A stretch of 64,000 bases of DNA from Spirochaetaceae bacterium (GCA_017614995.1 JAGAAX010000010.1:1-64000), one strand, 5' to 3'; counted from the first letter of the stretch, positions 1 through 8,229 are shown. The notes: generated by a model not told the origin, from the letters alone. Translations and numbers: made by a program.

Positions 1-497
1 CACATATCCTTTCTTGTAAACTGTGTAAAACCGGCATGTTCAAAAATTGCATGCAGACGGTTTATTTCTCTTGTCCTCAGTGATTTGAGCGAACGGTATT
101 CGCTCAGGAGTTTCCGTCTTTCCCATTCTTCATCGCTTGGAGGAGTAACTACAGGCATTTCGTCTTCTTCATGGCTTCTGATATACTTTGCAAGCTTCAT
201 GGAATCCTCTTTGTCTGTTTTTCTCGTACTCATGAAGATTATGGCAAGTCTTCCCGGATTCAGGATGATTACCCGGCAGCCGACTTTTTCTCTCAGAATC
301 CTTTCAATTCTGAAGGCCAGATTACATGATTCCATTGCAACTACATCATCTTTGTTTAATTTTATGCACAGTTTATCAAGTCCTGAAAAATCTGTTTTTC
401 CTCCAGTTCTGATGATTTCGTTGCCTTTAGTGATAAGGCACATCTCATAAGTCCTTTTCCCCAAATCCAAGCCGACTGCGTTTCCTACCACTTCCAT
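1..497 (-). CDS. IS110-family transposase, N-terminal part (runs off the window)
   Basis: Read on the minus strand, an uninterrupted frame starts at the ATG at 497-495 and continues to the window edge (165 codons visible). It begins with a short beta strand carrying GLDLGK, followed by AMESC near residue 57 and TDKEDSMKLA near residue 95. This Asp/Glu/Asp arrangement is that of the RuvC-like DEDD domain of IS110-family transposases, which use no classical DDE chemistry. The serine-containing C-terminal domain lies outside the window. The upstream end of the element, with a structured non-coding stretch, is at about 500-730. Family assignment is firm; completeness and activity cannot be judged from half a gene. 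Confidence 0.85.
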   Translation of the reverse strand, partial: MEVVGNAVGLDLGKRTYEMCLITKGNEIIRTGGKTDFSGLDKLCIKLNKDDVVAMESCNLAFRIERILREKVGCRVIILNPGRLAIIFMSTRKTDKEDSMKLAKYIRSHEEDEMPVVTPPSDEEWERRKLLSEYRSLKSLRTREINRLHAIFEHAGFTQFTRKDM

Positions 498-519
498 AAG
501 TGTCCCCCTTTAATATAAA

Positions 520-715
520 ATGAGGACTGGAGAGCGATCCGGGTGCGTTGAACACCGTTCTCCTATTCGCGGTACTGGGGTATCGGCTCCAGGCCGCTCC
601 TTGTTATACGGTGGCCGGCTTTGACAAAAACTAAGGGTCGAGCTTTTTAATCTCACTAACTCCCGCTGCCTTCCACCGGCTCTCCAAGTCCGTCAACTTA
701 GAGTACAACTTTTCT
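520..715 (-). ncRNA. Candidate IS110 bridge RNA (seekRNA) in the transposase 5' non-coding end
   Basis: The roughly 200 bases upstream of the transposase start carry no open frame but fold well. GGAGAGC at 529-535 pairs with GCTCTCC at 679-685, and CCGG at 539-542 pairs with CCGG at 676-679, giving a closing stem of about 10 bp around a 150-nt domain. Smaller hairpins lie inside it (542-556, 553-572, 574-592). IS110-group elements are known to encode a bridge RNA of about 180 nt in the non-coding end upstream of the transposase, on the same strand, which pairs with both donor and target DNA. Position, size and strand fit. The exact ends and guide loops are inferred, not demonstrated. Confidence 0.55.
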
Positions 716-737
716 TCGGATTATTTAATCGTAACAA

Positions 738-756
738 CTAAGGGCAGAGCCCTTAG
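738..756. repeat. Perfect palindrome next to the IS110 end
   Basis: CTAAGGG, a 5-base loop and CCCTTAG form a perfect 7-bp hairpin. One arm plus loop resembles a segment inside the candidate bridge RNA (626-643), so this may be the insertion target or the element terminus. Confidence 0.5.
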
Positions 757-783
757 GCAGTGCCGGAAAAGGAAGGGGTTTAA

Positions 784-829
784 GGGGAAGGGAAAACCTC
801 GCCTCGGAAGAAGGGGTTTTCCTGTCCCC
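784..829 (-). terminator. Hairpin downstream of the acyl-CoA ligase gene
   Basis: Arms at 784-798 and 815-829 pair over 15 positions with two mismatches across a 16-base loop, starting 7 nt past the fadD stop codon. There is no clean U-run, so termination is only likely. Confidence 0.4.
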
Positions 830-836
830 TTACAGC

Positions 837-2759
837 TTACTCAAACAATGCATGTATCTCTTTTGCGTAGAGTTTCTGAATCTTGTGGCGCATTATTTCC
901 TGCTTTGCAGAAAGTTCTACGCCAACCTCAAATTGTTTTTCAAGCAGAGTAAAGCGGTTGATGCGTTCAAACAGCTTAAAGCCGCTCTTGGCGTTTACAA
1001 GATTCTTAATCTCTGAGTCAAACTTTTTGATAACTTCAGCATTAGACAAAAGTTCTTTGTAAGAGCTGTATTCAATGCTGTTTTCTTCAGCAAAAGCAAG
1101 CAGTTCCTCTTTGCTTGGCACAATCAGTGCTGCAAGATAACGCTGGTCTTGTCCGTTGCTGTCCTGACCGATAACAACGGCTTGAGAAACGTATTGCGAC
1201 TCGGCTATGCGCATTTCAATAGGAAGAGGCTCTATGTTTTCGCCGCCTCTCAAAACAATAGTGTCTTTTTTGCGGCCTTTCAGTGTGATTTCGCCGTCAA
1301 TTGTGAGCATTGCAATGTCGCCTGTGTCAAACCAGCCGTCTTTGTCGATAACTTTTGCCGTAAGGTCAGGCTTTTTGTAATAGCCTTTCATAACGGTCTG
1401 TCCTCTTACAAGCAGAGAACCTTTTTTGCCCGGTGGCAGAATATTGCCGTTATCATCAACAATGCGGGCTTCAACGCCTCTAATCGGTTTACCGACAGTT
1501 CCGAAAATCGGGCGGTCGTAAGGTCTTACCGAAATAACAGGAGCTGTTTCAGTAAGTCCGTAGCCTTCAACAATTTCTACGCCGATTGCCCAGAAGAATT
1601 CGTCTACAACCGGTGGCATTGCACCGCCGCCAGAAACGCCGTGCTTGAACGCGTTGCCGAGCTTAGCCTGAATTTTCTTGAATACAAGCTTTGTGCCGAG
1701 CAGTTTGAGCGGCCAGAGAAGAATATACGGAATTATAAGCGGAATCCACAAAAGCCAGGTCGGTGACTTTCTGAATCTTGCCGATTTATTGAAGAGAGTG
1801 CGGTCAATTCTAGCAAACAAAATTGCCGCTTTTACGAAAAATCTAAAAAGAATAAGCGTTATTCCGCCTGTCTTGCGCATTGTGCGCAGAACGCCGTCGT
1901 AGATTGCCTCAAAAACGCGTGGTACGCCCGGCATAATCTGCGGATTAAGCTTAACAAAATCTGCGAGAAGAACGCTTCCAATCGGCTTTGAATAGCAGAT
2001 TGCAGCAGCGGAAATAAGAACAACATATTCGCACAAACGCTGAAAAGCGTGCCAGATTGGCAGAACACAGAGCGCTCTTTCGCCTTTGCGGATGTTTATG
2101 CGTTCCGGCAGCTCGTCAAGCTGTGTAAGGAAGTTTCCGTGTGTAAGCACAACACCTTTTGGCTCGCCGGTTGTACCCGAAGTAAAGATGATTGTCGCAA
2201 CATCGTCCCATGCGCCTTTTTCAAGCTCTGCCTCTACAGCACCTTTGTTATTCTCGCGCCATGTTTTTCCATTTTCAATTAATTCTGAATAGCGGTGAAG
2301 TGTTAGCTTATTGTCAGCACAAAGCTGCTTAACTTTATTATCAGGTTCATCAATAATAATCAGTGCAGTTACCAAAGGAAGCTGCTGTTTTAAGTTAATA
2401 ATCTTTGTTACTTGGGCTGAATTTTCAGCAATTACGGTCTTGCATTCTGCAAATGAAAGTATGTATGCAAGGTCGTGTTCTGTGGCATCACAACCGCGCG
2501 GTACGTCTATTGCACCAATAGCCAAAAGCCCCATGTCAGAAACCGGCCATTCTTTTCTGTTGTCGCAGATAAGACCGATGTGGTCGCCTCTTTTTGCGCC
2601 TATTGATAAAAGCCCTGCGCCAAAATTCAAGGCAGCCTGGTAATAGTCTTTATACAGTGTAGGTACAAATTCTTCGTTTTCGTTTTTACTGTAGTGAGAT
2701 GCAACATCTGGATTTTCTTCTGCTATGCGTTTGAGCAGTTTTGGTAATGTCTGGTCCAT
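837..2759 (-). CDS. fadD: Long-chain fatty acid--CoA ligase (AMP-binding enzyme)
   Basis: A 640-residue member of the ANL superfamily, which activates fatty acids to acyl-CoA through an acyl-adenylate. The phosphate-binding loop TSGTTGEPKG lies near residue 193, followed by YGLTETAP near residue 400 and the D-G-W-F-D-T-G-D hinge region near 480. A hydrophobic insertion at about 295-350 is typical of the membrane-associated long-chain ligases of anaerobes and spirochaetes. The gene stands alone; its 5' region contains a strong promoter (-35 at 2854-2859, -10 at 2831-2836) and a 15-bp perfect palindrome just downstream, implying control by a dimeric regulator. The precise acyl substrate cannot be read from sequence. 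Confidence 0.9.
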   Translation of the reverse strand: MDQTLPKLLKRIAEENPDVASHYSKNENEEFVPTLYKDYYQAALNFGAGLLSIGAKRGDHIGLICDNRKEWPVSDMGLLAIGAIDVPRGCDATEHDLAYILSFAECKTVIAENSAQVTKIINLKQQLPLVTALIIIDEPDNKVKQLCADNKLTLHRYSELIENGKTWRENNKGAVEAELEKGAWDDVATIIFTSGTTGEPKGVVLTHGNFLTQLDELPERINIRKGERALCVLPIWHAFQRLCEYVVLISAAAICYSKPIGSVLLADFVKLNPQIMPGVPRVFEAIYDGVLRTMRKTGGITLILFRFFVKAAILFARIDRTLFNKSARFRKSPTWLLWIPLIIPYILLWPLKLLGTKLVFKKIQAKLGNAFKHGVSGGGAMPPVVDEFFWAIGVEIVEGYGLTETAPVISVRPYDRPIFGTVGKPIRGVEARIVDDNGNILPPGKKGSLLVRGQTVMKGYYKKPDLTAKVIDKDGWFDTGDIAMLTIDGEITLKGRKKDTIVLRGGENIEPLPIEMRIAESQYVSQAVVIGQDSNGQDQRYLAALIVPSKEELLAFAEENSIEYSSYKELLSNAEVIKKFDSEIKNLVNAKSGFKLFERINRFTLLEKQFEVGVELSAKQEIMRHKIQKLYAKEIHALFE

Positions 2760-2785
2760 AAAGTTTTCCGGTTGTGTTTGGTTTT

Positions 2786-2859
2786 AATTAAAATGACATT
2801 TTATACATCGAATGTCATTTTAATTTCCTCATTATACAGTGTGTTAAAAAAAAAAACAA
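2786..2859 (-). promoter_or_regulatory. fadD promoter with a 15-bp perfect palindromic operator candidate
   Basis: On the minus strand TTGTTT (plus 2854-2859), 17 bp, TATAAT (plus 2831-2836) forms a good sigma70-type promoter. Immediately downstream, AATTAAAATGACATT at 2786-2800 is perfectly repeated in inverse at 2811-2825 around a 10-bp spacer. A repressor bound there would sit on the start of transcription; alternatively it is an mRNA hairpin in the leader. Confidence 0.6.
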
Positions 2860-2879
2860 CACGCCAAAGACGTGCTGTT
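2845..2879 (-). terminator. Rho-independent terminator of the GlsB-like gene
   Basis: Arms at 2871-2879 and 2855-2863 form a 9-bp stem with one mismatch, read on the minus strand, followed by a run of about eleven Ts. Confidence 0.8.
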
Positions 2880-2903
2880 TTATATAGAACTGACTGCTGC
2901 GTC

Positions 2904-3149
2904 TTAGAATTTTTTACCCATAATAAGACGTGCAATTGCAATAACGATACAAGTACCGCCGATTGCGATAAGCAATTCAACTATGAAACCACCACCGATA
3001 TGGAGAGCACCGGCAAGTGCATCGCCCAAGATAGCACCGAGAATACCGAGAAGACAGTTTACCCAGAAACCATGCTTGCTTTTCATAATCATTCCTGCAA
3101 GCCAGCCGACAAGTGCACCAACCAAAATTGTGATAATAATAGAAATCAT
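2904..3149 (-). CDS. GlsB/YeaQ/YmgE-family small membrane protein
   Basis: An 81-residue protein almost entirely made of three hydrophobic helices with glycine-rich turns (GALVGWLAG, LLGILGAILGD, ELLIAIGG). This is the pattern of the transglycosylase-associated / GlsB stress-protein family, whose biochemical role is still poorly defined. The ATG at 3149 is preferred because GAGGTG ends 6 nt before it; a GTG nine bases upstream lies on top of that Shine-Dalgarno sequence. A minus-strand -10 box TATAAT lies near 3205. The gene is monocistronic, ending in a clear terminator before the fadD promoter. Confidence 0.85.
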   Translation of the reverse strand: MISIIITILVGALVGWLAGMIMKSKHGFWVNCLLGILGAILGDALAGALHIGGGFIVELLIAIGGTCIVIAIARLIMGKKF

Positions 3150-3238
3150 TGCATTCACCTCAAGATGAAAAGATAGAGCTTTATAAAAAGCCCTTTAAAA
3201 CGATTATAGCACGCTTTATTTTAAAAGTGAAAACAAAT

Positions 3239-5161
3239 TTATGTCTGATGCTCTCTTACAATGCTTATTATAAAATCGCCGTATCTTTCGGCCTTTATTT
3301 CACCTATGCCGTAAATGTCCGTTAGCTGCGAGAAAACCACCGGCTTTTTTATTGCAATATCCTCAAGCGTTCTGTCGCCAAAAATTACATAAGGCGGAAC
3401 TTCCGCTTCTTTTGCAAGCTTTCTGCGCATTTCTTTGAGCGCTTCAAGTATAGCCATTCCCTTTATATCAGAAGAATCCAGAATGCGTTTGTATGAGCCT
3501 GCTTTGCCAGACTTTTGTGTTTGTGCCGGTGCATTTGTGTGCGGAACAAACGGAAGGCGGACTTCGCCTCTGTCGCGCAATGTGTCTTTTGCGTCGCGTG
3601 TAAGGCTTAGCACCTGATAATCTGAACTTTTGCGCAAAAAGCCTGCATCAATCAAAAGATTCACAAGCTGGTACCAGTCCTGCTTTGAAAATTCTGTGCC
3701 TATGCCGAAAACCGAAAGCTTATTGTGCCCGTAGTCTAGAATGCGCTTCTGCCTTGAACCGAGAAGCACGTCAATAACATAAGACGCTCCGAATTTTTCG
3801 CCTGTGCGCAAAATTGCAGAAAGCAGCTTTTGTGCAGGAATTGTTACGTCAGTTTCAAGCTCTGCCGCATTTAAGCCGGACGAGCATATATCACAGCAAA
3901 ACTCAGGGTTAGATTCTGCCGGCGGTTCGCCGAAATGTGCCAGAAGCAGAGAGCGGCGGCATGTGCGGCTCTGTGCAAAAGCTGTCATAGCCTCAAGCTG
4001 GTTTTCTGCGGCGGCTAATTCTGTGCCGGTTTTGTCCTGCATAAAAAAGCGGATTTTGTTCGTGTCGCCGTAGCTGTAAAGCAGAAGCGCGTGTGCATTT
4101 TCGCCGTCGCGGCCAGCCCTTCCGATTTCCTGGTAATATTGTTCAAGAGACTTAGGCATGTCGTAGTGAACGACGAAACGCACGTTGGGCTTGTTTATGC
4201 CCATGCCGAAAGCAAGCGTTGCGACAATAATGGGTACTTCATCCTGAACAAAAAGCCGCTGGTTTTCAGCCCGTTCTGTATCGCTAAGCCCTGCATGATA
4301 GGCGAGTGCCTTGTAATTCTGCTCCTGCAAAAATTCTGTAAGCTCGTCAACCTGTTTTCTAGAAAAGCAGTAAATAATTCCGCTCTCGTTTTTGTGCGCC
4401 TGCAAAAATTCTAAGAGAAGCTCGTCTGCCCTTGTCAGCCTGAAATTTGTGGGCTTTTTCAGCAGGGCGGCAGCATTCTGAACAGACCCTGCCTTTGACT
4501 TGACTTCAAGAAAAATGTTCGGTCTGTTAAAGGTAGAGACAAATTCGTTAAAGCCAAAGCCGAAAGTCTTTGAGCCGAGCTTGAGACTCCGCTTAATGTC
4601 GTTTCTTACGGTCTGTGTGGCGGTTGCTGTCATTGCAAGACATACGGCTTCGGGGTGCTGTGCTCTTACAGATGCAATCATGCGGTATTCGGGGCGGAAA
4701 TCGTGCCCCCATTCTGAGATGCAGTGTGCTTCGTCTATTGTAAGAAGCGAAACCTGTACATTTGCAAGAAGCTGCTGCATACGCTCGGTAACCAGCGTTT
4801 CAGGGGCGCAGTAAACAATTTTGACTTTTCCGCCTCTTATAAGCGAAGTATTCAATGAGTATTGGTCAAGTGTCAGCGAGCTGTTCAAGAACAGAGCTTC
4901 GATGCCCGCTTCTTCAAGCTGAGAAACCTGGTCCTGCATCAGGGCAATAAGCGGAGAAACCACGATTGTAATGCCCTTTAACACAAGTGCCGGAAGCTGA
5001 CAGCAGAGCGACTTTCCGCCGCCTGTAGGCATAACCGCAAGTGTGTCGTTGCCTGAAAGCACAGATTCGATAACTTGAAGTTGCCCCGGTCTAAAGCTTT
5101 TATAGCCGAAATGCTTTTTCAGCAGCGAAATCAAGGATTTTTCTGAAAAATTACATTGCAT
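3239..5161 (-). CDS. recQ: ATP-dependent DNA helicase RecQ
   Basis: A 3'-5' DNA helicase of recombination and fork repair, 640 residues. Visible parts in order: Walker A MPTGGGKS near residue 44, DEAH box near 143, motif VI QYYQEIGRAGRDG in the second RecA lobe, a four-cysteine zinc cluster (C-x-n-CCDIC) near 400, the RQC winged helix, and an HRDC domain over the last 80 residues (PPYVIFGDRTLEDIA). Between the lobes there is an insertion of about 25 residues relative to the enterobacterial enzyme. The start is taken as ATG 5161, with a -10 element (plus 5168-5173) only 6 nt upstream, suggesting a leaderless message; a TTG codon one position upstream is the alternative. Divergent from the next gene. 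Confidence 0.95.
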   Translation of the reverse strand: MQCNFSEKSLISLLKKHFGYKSFRPGQLQVIESVLSGNDTLAVMPTGGGKSLCCQLPALVLKGITIVVSPLIALMQDQVSQLEEAGIEALFLNSSLTLDQYSLNTSLIRGGKVKIVYCAPETLVTERMQQLLANVQVSLLTIDEAHCISEWGHDFRPEYRMIASVRAQHPEAVCLAMTATATQTVRNDIKRSLKLGSKTFGFGFNEFVSTFNRPNIFLEVKSKAGSVQNAAALLKKPTNFRLTRADELLLEFLQAHKNESGIIYCFSRKQVDELTEFLQEQNYKALAYHAGLSDTERAENQRLFVQDEVPIIVATLAFGMGINKPNVRFVVHYDMPKSLEQYYQEIGRAGRDGENAHALLLYSYGDTNKIRFFMQDKTGTELAAAENQLEAMTAFAQSRTCRRSLLLAHFGEPPAESNPEFCCDICSSGLNAAELETDVTIPAQKLLSAILRTGEKFGASYVIDVLLGSRQKRILDYGHNKLSVFGIGTEFSKQDWYQLVNLLIDAGFLRKSSDYQVLSLTRDAKDTLRDRGEVRLPFVPHTNAPAQTQKSGKAGSYKRILDSSDIKGMAILEALKEMRRKLAKEAEVPPYVIFGDRTLEDIAIKKPVVFSQLTDIYGIGEIKAERYGDFIISIVREHQT

Positions 5162-5167
5162 CAATTA

Positions 5168-5196
5168 AGGTTATTCCATTTATTGCATATTGTAAA
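5168..5196 (-). promoter_or_regulatory. recQ promoter, leaderless geometry
   Basis: Minus strand TTTACA (plus 5191-5196), 17 bp, TAACCT (plus 5168-5173), then 6 nt to the ATG at 5161. No Shine-Dalgarno sequence. Confidence 0.5.
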
Positions 5197-5259
5197 GAAA
5201 ACGTTTCCTTTGTGTTTTACTGACATATCAGTGTGTAGAATGTTTTTCTTTTGAATATG

Positions 5260-5294
5260 TTGCAATTGTTGCGGTTTTTTGTCATACTTTCCCT
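5260..5294 (+). promoter_or_regulatory. Promoter of the lytic transglycosylase gene, leaderless geometry
   Basis: TTGCAA (5260-5265), 17 bp, CATACT (5283-5288), then 6 nt to the ATG at 5295. Confidence 0.6.
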
Positions 5295-6068
5295 ATGATG
5301 ACGATTTGTAAAGATTATTCAAGAAAAATGAAGAACGCTGCAATTAACCCTGCTTTTTTAAGATTTTTGATTTGTCTTTTTATTTTTGCCTTGCTCACTT
5401 TGACCGTTACAATGAAATTGCAGACTTTAGTTCAGAAAACTGTTACTGATGAAATTATTCTGGAACCAGTTGTAGAAGAAGATTCTTCTGTAAATCCTGA
5501 TGATTTTCAGAGAATAGCTGTAAATCATGCAAAAAAGACAGACACTGGTCTGCTTCTTTACAGAGATGAAGCTACAAGACCAAATGTTGTCTGGTTTTAT
5601 ACCCACATAACCGGAAGCGAAAGTGTTGCAAACGCTATTCTTGAAAATGCGGATAAAAATGATATCCCGCTGTCTTTAGCATTTGCGCTTGCCTATGTAG
5701 AAAGCCGCTATAAGACACGTGCCGTAAACCACAACAAGAATTCGACAATTGACCGCGGTCTGTTCCAGTTGAACAGCGCGTCTTTTTCAAAGCTTTCTGA
5801 TGAAGACTGCTTTAATCCTGATGTCAACGCAAAACATGGCTTAACTCACCTGCGTTTCTGCCTTGATACAGCCGGAAACGAAGTTGCCGCTCTTGCCATG
5901 TACAATGCAGGAACTGTAAAAGTTAAGTCAGGCTCAACACCGCAGATGACGCTTGATTATGTTTCAAAAATTATGAGCTACCGCGATGGGCTTGAATCAT
6001 TGTTTGCACAGGAAATTGTTGCAAAGCATGAAACAAAACAGCCTGTAAGACTCGCCGCATTAAACTGA
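5295..6068 (+). CDS. Membrane-anchored lytic transglycosylase (SLT domain)
   Basis: A 257-residue protein with one N-terminal transmembrane helix (about residues 20-42) and a compact goose-lysozyme/SLT-like domain (about 105-235). The catalytic Glu is E136 in AYVESRY, followed by the family motif S-x-I-D-R-GLFQLN and the later ALAMYNAG stretch. Such enzymes cleave peptidoglycan to 1,6-anhydro sugars in the periplasm. The anchor implies action at the outer face of the inner membrane. ATG 5295 fits the 6-nt spacing to a -10 box; an in-frame ATG at 5328 is a possible alternative. The radical SAM gene follows after 16 bp, suggesting cotranscription without obvious functional link. Confidence 0.8.
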   Translation: MMTICKDYSRKMKNAAINPAFLRFLICLFIFALLTLTVTMKLQTLVQKTVTDEIILEPVVEEDSSVNPDDFQRIAVNHAKKTDTGLLLYRDEATRPNVVWFYTHITGSESVANAILENADKNDIPLSLAFALAYVESRYKTRAVNHNKNSTIDRGLFQLNSASFSKLSDEDCFNPDVNAKHGLTHLRFCLDTAGNEVAALAMYNAGTVKVKSGSTPQMTLDYVSKIMSYRDGLESLFAQEIVAKHETKQPVRLAALN

Positions 6069-6084
6069 CGGGCCAAGCTGTTCC

Positions 6085-7098
6085 ATGAGCGATTCAACTG
6101 TATTTTATAAGTCGTGCTTTCTCTGCCCAAGACGCTGTAATGCCAACCGTAATATCGGAAAAACAGGCTTTTGTGCCGAAACTTCGGAGCTTAGGCTTGC
6201 GTGGGCAGGGCTTCATTTTGGAGAAGAACCTTTCATTACGGCAGCAGGCGGTTCAGGAACAATCTTTGTTACGGGCTGCAACCTCAAATGCGCTTTCTGC
6301 CAGAATTATCAGATTTCGCAGAACGGCATGGGCGCGCCTGTTGATTCAAATACATTTATAAAGATTTGTCTTGCCCTGCAGGACGCCGGTGCAGAGAACA
6401 TCAACATTGTAACCGGAAGCCATGCAGTTGGAACTTTAGCGCCATATCTAAGATTTGCAAAATCTGCCGGTCTACAGATTCCAATCTGCTGGAACTGCTC
6501 TGCTTATGAATCAATTGAAGCCTTAACCCTGCTGTCTGATGTAGTCGATATATGGCTGCCTGACCTGAAAACCTTGAACCCTCTTATGAGTGAGGCTGTT
6601 TTTGCCGCGAAAGATTATCCGCAGGTTGCAAAGCAGGCAATCCGCTGGATGACAGAGCACACCAAAACAGAATTTGTTCCGGTTTTTGACAAACAGGGGC
6701 AAAAGCTGAAGAAAATGCTTTCAGGTGTTATTGTCCGTCATCTTGCTCTGCCAGGCCGCATTGAAGATACAGCTCTGGTTTTGCAGTGGTTCAAGAAACA
6801 TGCAGATACAAAAGCTTTTTTATCTTTGATGAGTCAGTATACGCCTGTGCCTTTCAGTTCAGAAGAAATGAAAAAGCGGCAGAACTCATTGAATGCGTTT
6901 CAAAACCGCTTTATAGAACAGAACGAATTTGATAAATTGCAGGAAATGCTTGAGTCTTATGAAATTGAAAACGGCTTTTATCAAGAGCTGGTGCAGGATA
7001 CGGAATGGCTTCCTGATTTCAGCCTTGTTCAGCCGTTTTCTTCAGAGCTTGCGCGCCCTGTCTGGCACTGGTCAAAGCCCGAAGAAATATTGCTTTAA
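6085..7098 (+). CDS. PflX-like radical SAM protein (pyruvate formate-lyase activating enzyme homologue)
   Basis: A 337-residue radical SAM enzyme with the cluster motif CNLKCAFC at about residues 66-73, preceded by a glycine-rich FVTGC strand. A second cysteine cluster CFLCPRRC at residues 11-18 and CAE near 31 mark the PflX/COG1313 branch rather than the classic PflA activase. These proteins are predicted to use SAM and a 4Fe-4S cluster, but the natural substrate is unproven; no glycyl-radical enzyme lies nearby. The stop codon is one base from the end of the convergent hypothetical gene, so the two transcripts must overlap. Confidence 0.8.
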   Translation: MSDSTVFYKSCFLCPRRCNANRNIGKTGFCAETSELRLAWAGLHFGEEPFITAAGGSGTIFVTGCNLKCAFCQNYQISQNGMGAPVDSNTFIKICLALQDAGAENINIVTGSHAVGTLAPYLRFAKSAGLQIPICWNCSAYESIEALTLLSDVVDIWLPDLKTLNPLMSEAVFAAKDYPQVAKQAIRWMTEHTKTEFVPVFDKQGQKLKKMLSGVIVRHLALPGRIEDTALVLQWFKKHADTKAFLSLMSQYTPVPFSSEEMKKRQNSLNAFQNRFIEQNEFDKLQEMLESYEIENGFYQELVQDTEWLPDFSLVQPFSSELARPVWHWSKPEEILL

Positions 7099-7099
7099 T

Positions 7100-7504
7100 T
7101 TACAAAACCTTGCGCTCAACGATTGCACTCATTATTGAAGAAAGCACATCGAGCGGCAGGTCTTCTGCTTCCGCATTGACTATATCGTTGATTTCAGCCC
7201 AGTCTTTTTTTGAGAAATTCTGATTAGGTTCAAGCTGCCCATCAATGAGTGCAATTACATTTGCAAGCCAGTCAATGTTCGCTTTTTGCGGTTCTTCCGC
7301 AAGATTCGGGCTTTTTTGAATGTAAGTCTGCTCCCAGTATTCGGCGAGCGGCTCTGCAATGTTCTCTAATCCTCTGTTATAAGAGACAAAAAGCTTTTCG
7401 ATTGCGCGGCTTGCCCTTAATCCGTCGTAGTTTCCGTTATGATCGGCACGCTCATGTTTCAGGCAGCGCTGAACATCAGCATAAAATTTTCCTAAATCTG
7501 TCAT
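7100..7504 (-). CDS. Conserved hypothetical protein, 134 residues
   Basis: An acidic, mostly helical soluble protein with no signal peptide or membrane segment; I do not recognise a domain. ATG 7504 is chosen over the ATG at 7510 because a TAATAT box (plus 7511-7516) lies exactly 6 nt upstream, matching the leaderless layout seen at other genes here. Codon use resembles neighbouring genes. It is tail to tail with the radical SAM gene with only one base between stop codons. Confidence 0.65.
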   Translation of the reverse strand: MTDLGKFYADVQRCLKHERADHNGNYDGLRASRAIEKLFVSYNRGLENIAEPLAEYWEQTYIQKSPNLAEEPQKANIDWLANVIALIDGQLEPNQNFSKKDWAEINDIVNAEAEDLPLDVLSSIMSAIVERKVL

Positions 7505-7687
7505 GCACATATATTAACCGATTTTCAAATAAGTTTACAGACTGGAATCTTATAAATAAGGCTTCTGATAAATATTTTTTGAAAAACAATCGGGGTTTAT
7601 GCAATAAGTCTTTTTAATAAAAAGATTTATGCTGTGTTAAATTTATGCTTTTTTATTGCAAAACAGACAAAAAATGTGAATTTTTTC

Positions 7688-7722
7688 TTGACTTTAAATC
7701 TAACTAAACGTAAACTGAAACC
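7688..7722 (+). promoter_or_regulatory. Promoter of the first EIIA gene, leaderless geometry
   Basis: TTGACT (7688-7693), 17 bp, TAAACT (7711-7716), then GAAACC and the ATG at 7723. The start of transcription is expected on or next to the start codon. Confidence 0.65.
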
Positions 7723-8169
7723 ATGAACTTAAGAACCGTTTTAACTACTGACACTGTAAACTTGCATCTCAAAGGCACAACAAAAGAGCAGATTATTGAC
7801 GAGATGCTTGATATTTTGGTAAATGCCGGCAAAGTAAAAGATAAAGAGACTGCAAAAGCTTGTGTCCTTGACCGCGAGCATAAAATGTCTACCGGCATGA
7901 AGCATGGAATCGCTATTCCTCATGGAAAGACTGATACTGTTGATGATTTGGTTGCTTGTATCGGTATTTCTGACAATCCTGTAGATTTTGATTCTCTCGA
8001 TCAGGAACCATGCCGCATCTTCATTATGACATTGTCTCCAGTAAACAAGACAGGTCCGCATCTTCAGTTCCTTGCTGAAGTAAGCCTTCTTTTCAAGAGT
8101 GCTGAAAAACGTCAGGAAATCTTGAAGACTGTTGATAAAGCAGAAGTTATCAGAATTTTGACTGAATAG
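7723..8169 (+). CDS. ptsN: PTS EIIA (PtsN/fructose-type) protein, orphan
   Basis: A 148-residue EIIA domain of the mannitol-fructose/Ntr family. H67 in GIAIPHGKT is the phospho-acceptor histidine that takes phosphate from HPr. No EIIB or EIIC permease gene lies next to it, so it is more likely regulatory than a transport component. Treponemes are known to keep PtsI, HPr, HPr kinase and PtsN-like proteins without a complete sugar permease. The gene is monocistronic, with its own promoter and a strong terminator. A second copy is at 27529. The symbol follows the family; the paralogue number cannot be assigned. Confidence 0.85.
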   Translation: MNLRTVLTTDTVNLHLKGTTKEQIIDEMLDILVNAGKVKDKETAKACVLDREHKMSTGMKHGIAIPHGKTDTVDDLVACIGISDNPVDFDSLDQEPCRIFIMTLSPVNKTGPHLQFLAEVSLLFKSAEKRQEILKTVDKAEVIRILTE

Positions 8170-8194
8170 TCTGAAATTTTATCCTTCTCAAGTG

Positions 8195-8229
8195 AATAGA
8201 CCGCTATGCAGGCGGTCTATTGTTTTTTA
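8195..8229 (+). terminator. Rho-independent terminator of the first EIIA gene
   Basis: A perfect 10-bp stem (8195-8204 with 8212-8221), a 7-base loop and a following T-run. Confidence 0.9.

Noticed and set aside
85-450. A 121-codon plus-strand open frame at the left edge
   Set aside because: It is antisense to the uninterrupted IS110 transposase frame, is Ser-rich low-complexity, and has no ribosome site.
1149-1766. A 205-codon frame opposite fadD
   Set aside because: Cys/Asn/Arg-rich composition of a complementary-strand shadow; fadD is unambiguous.
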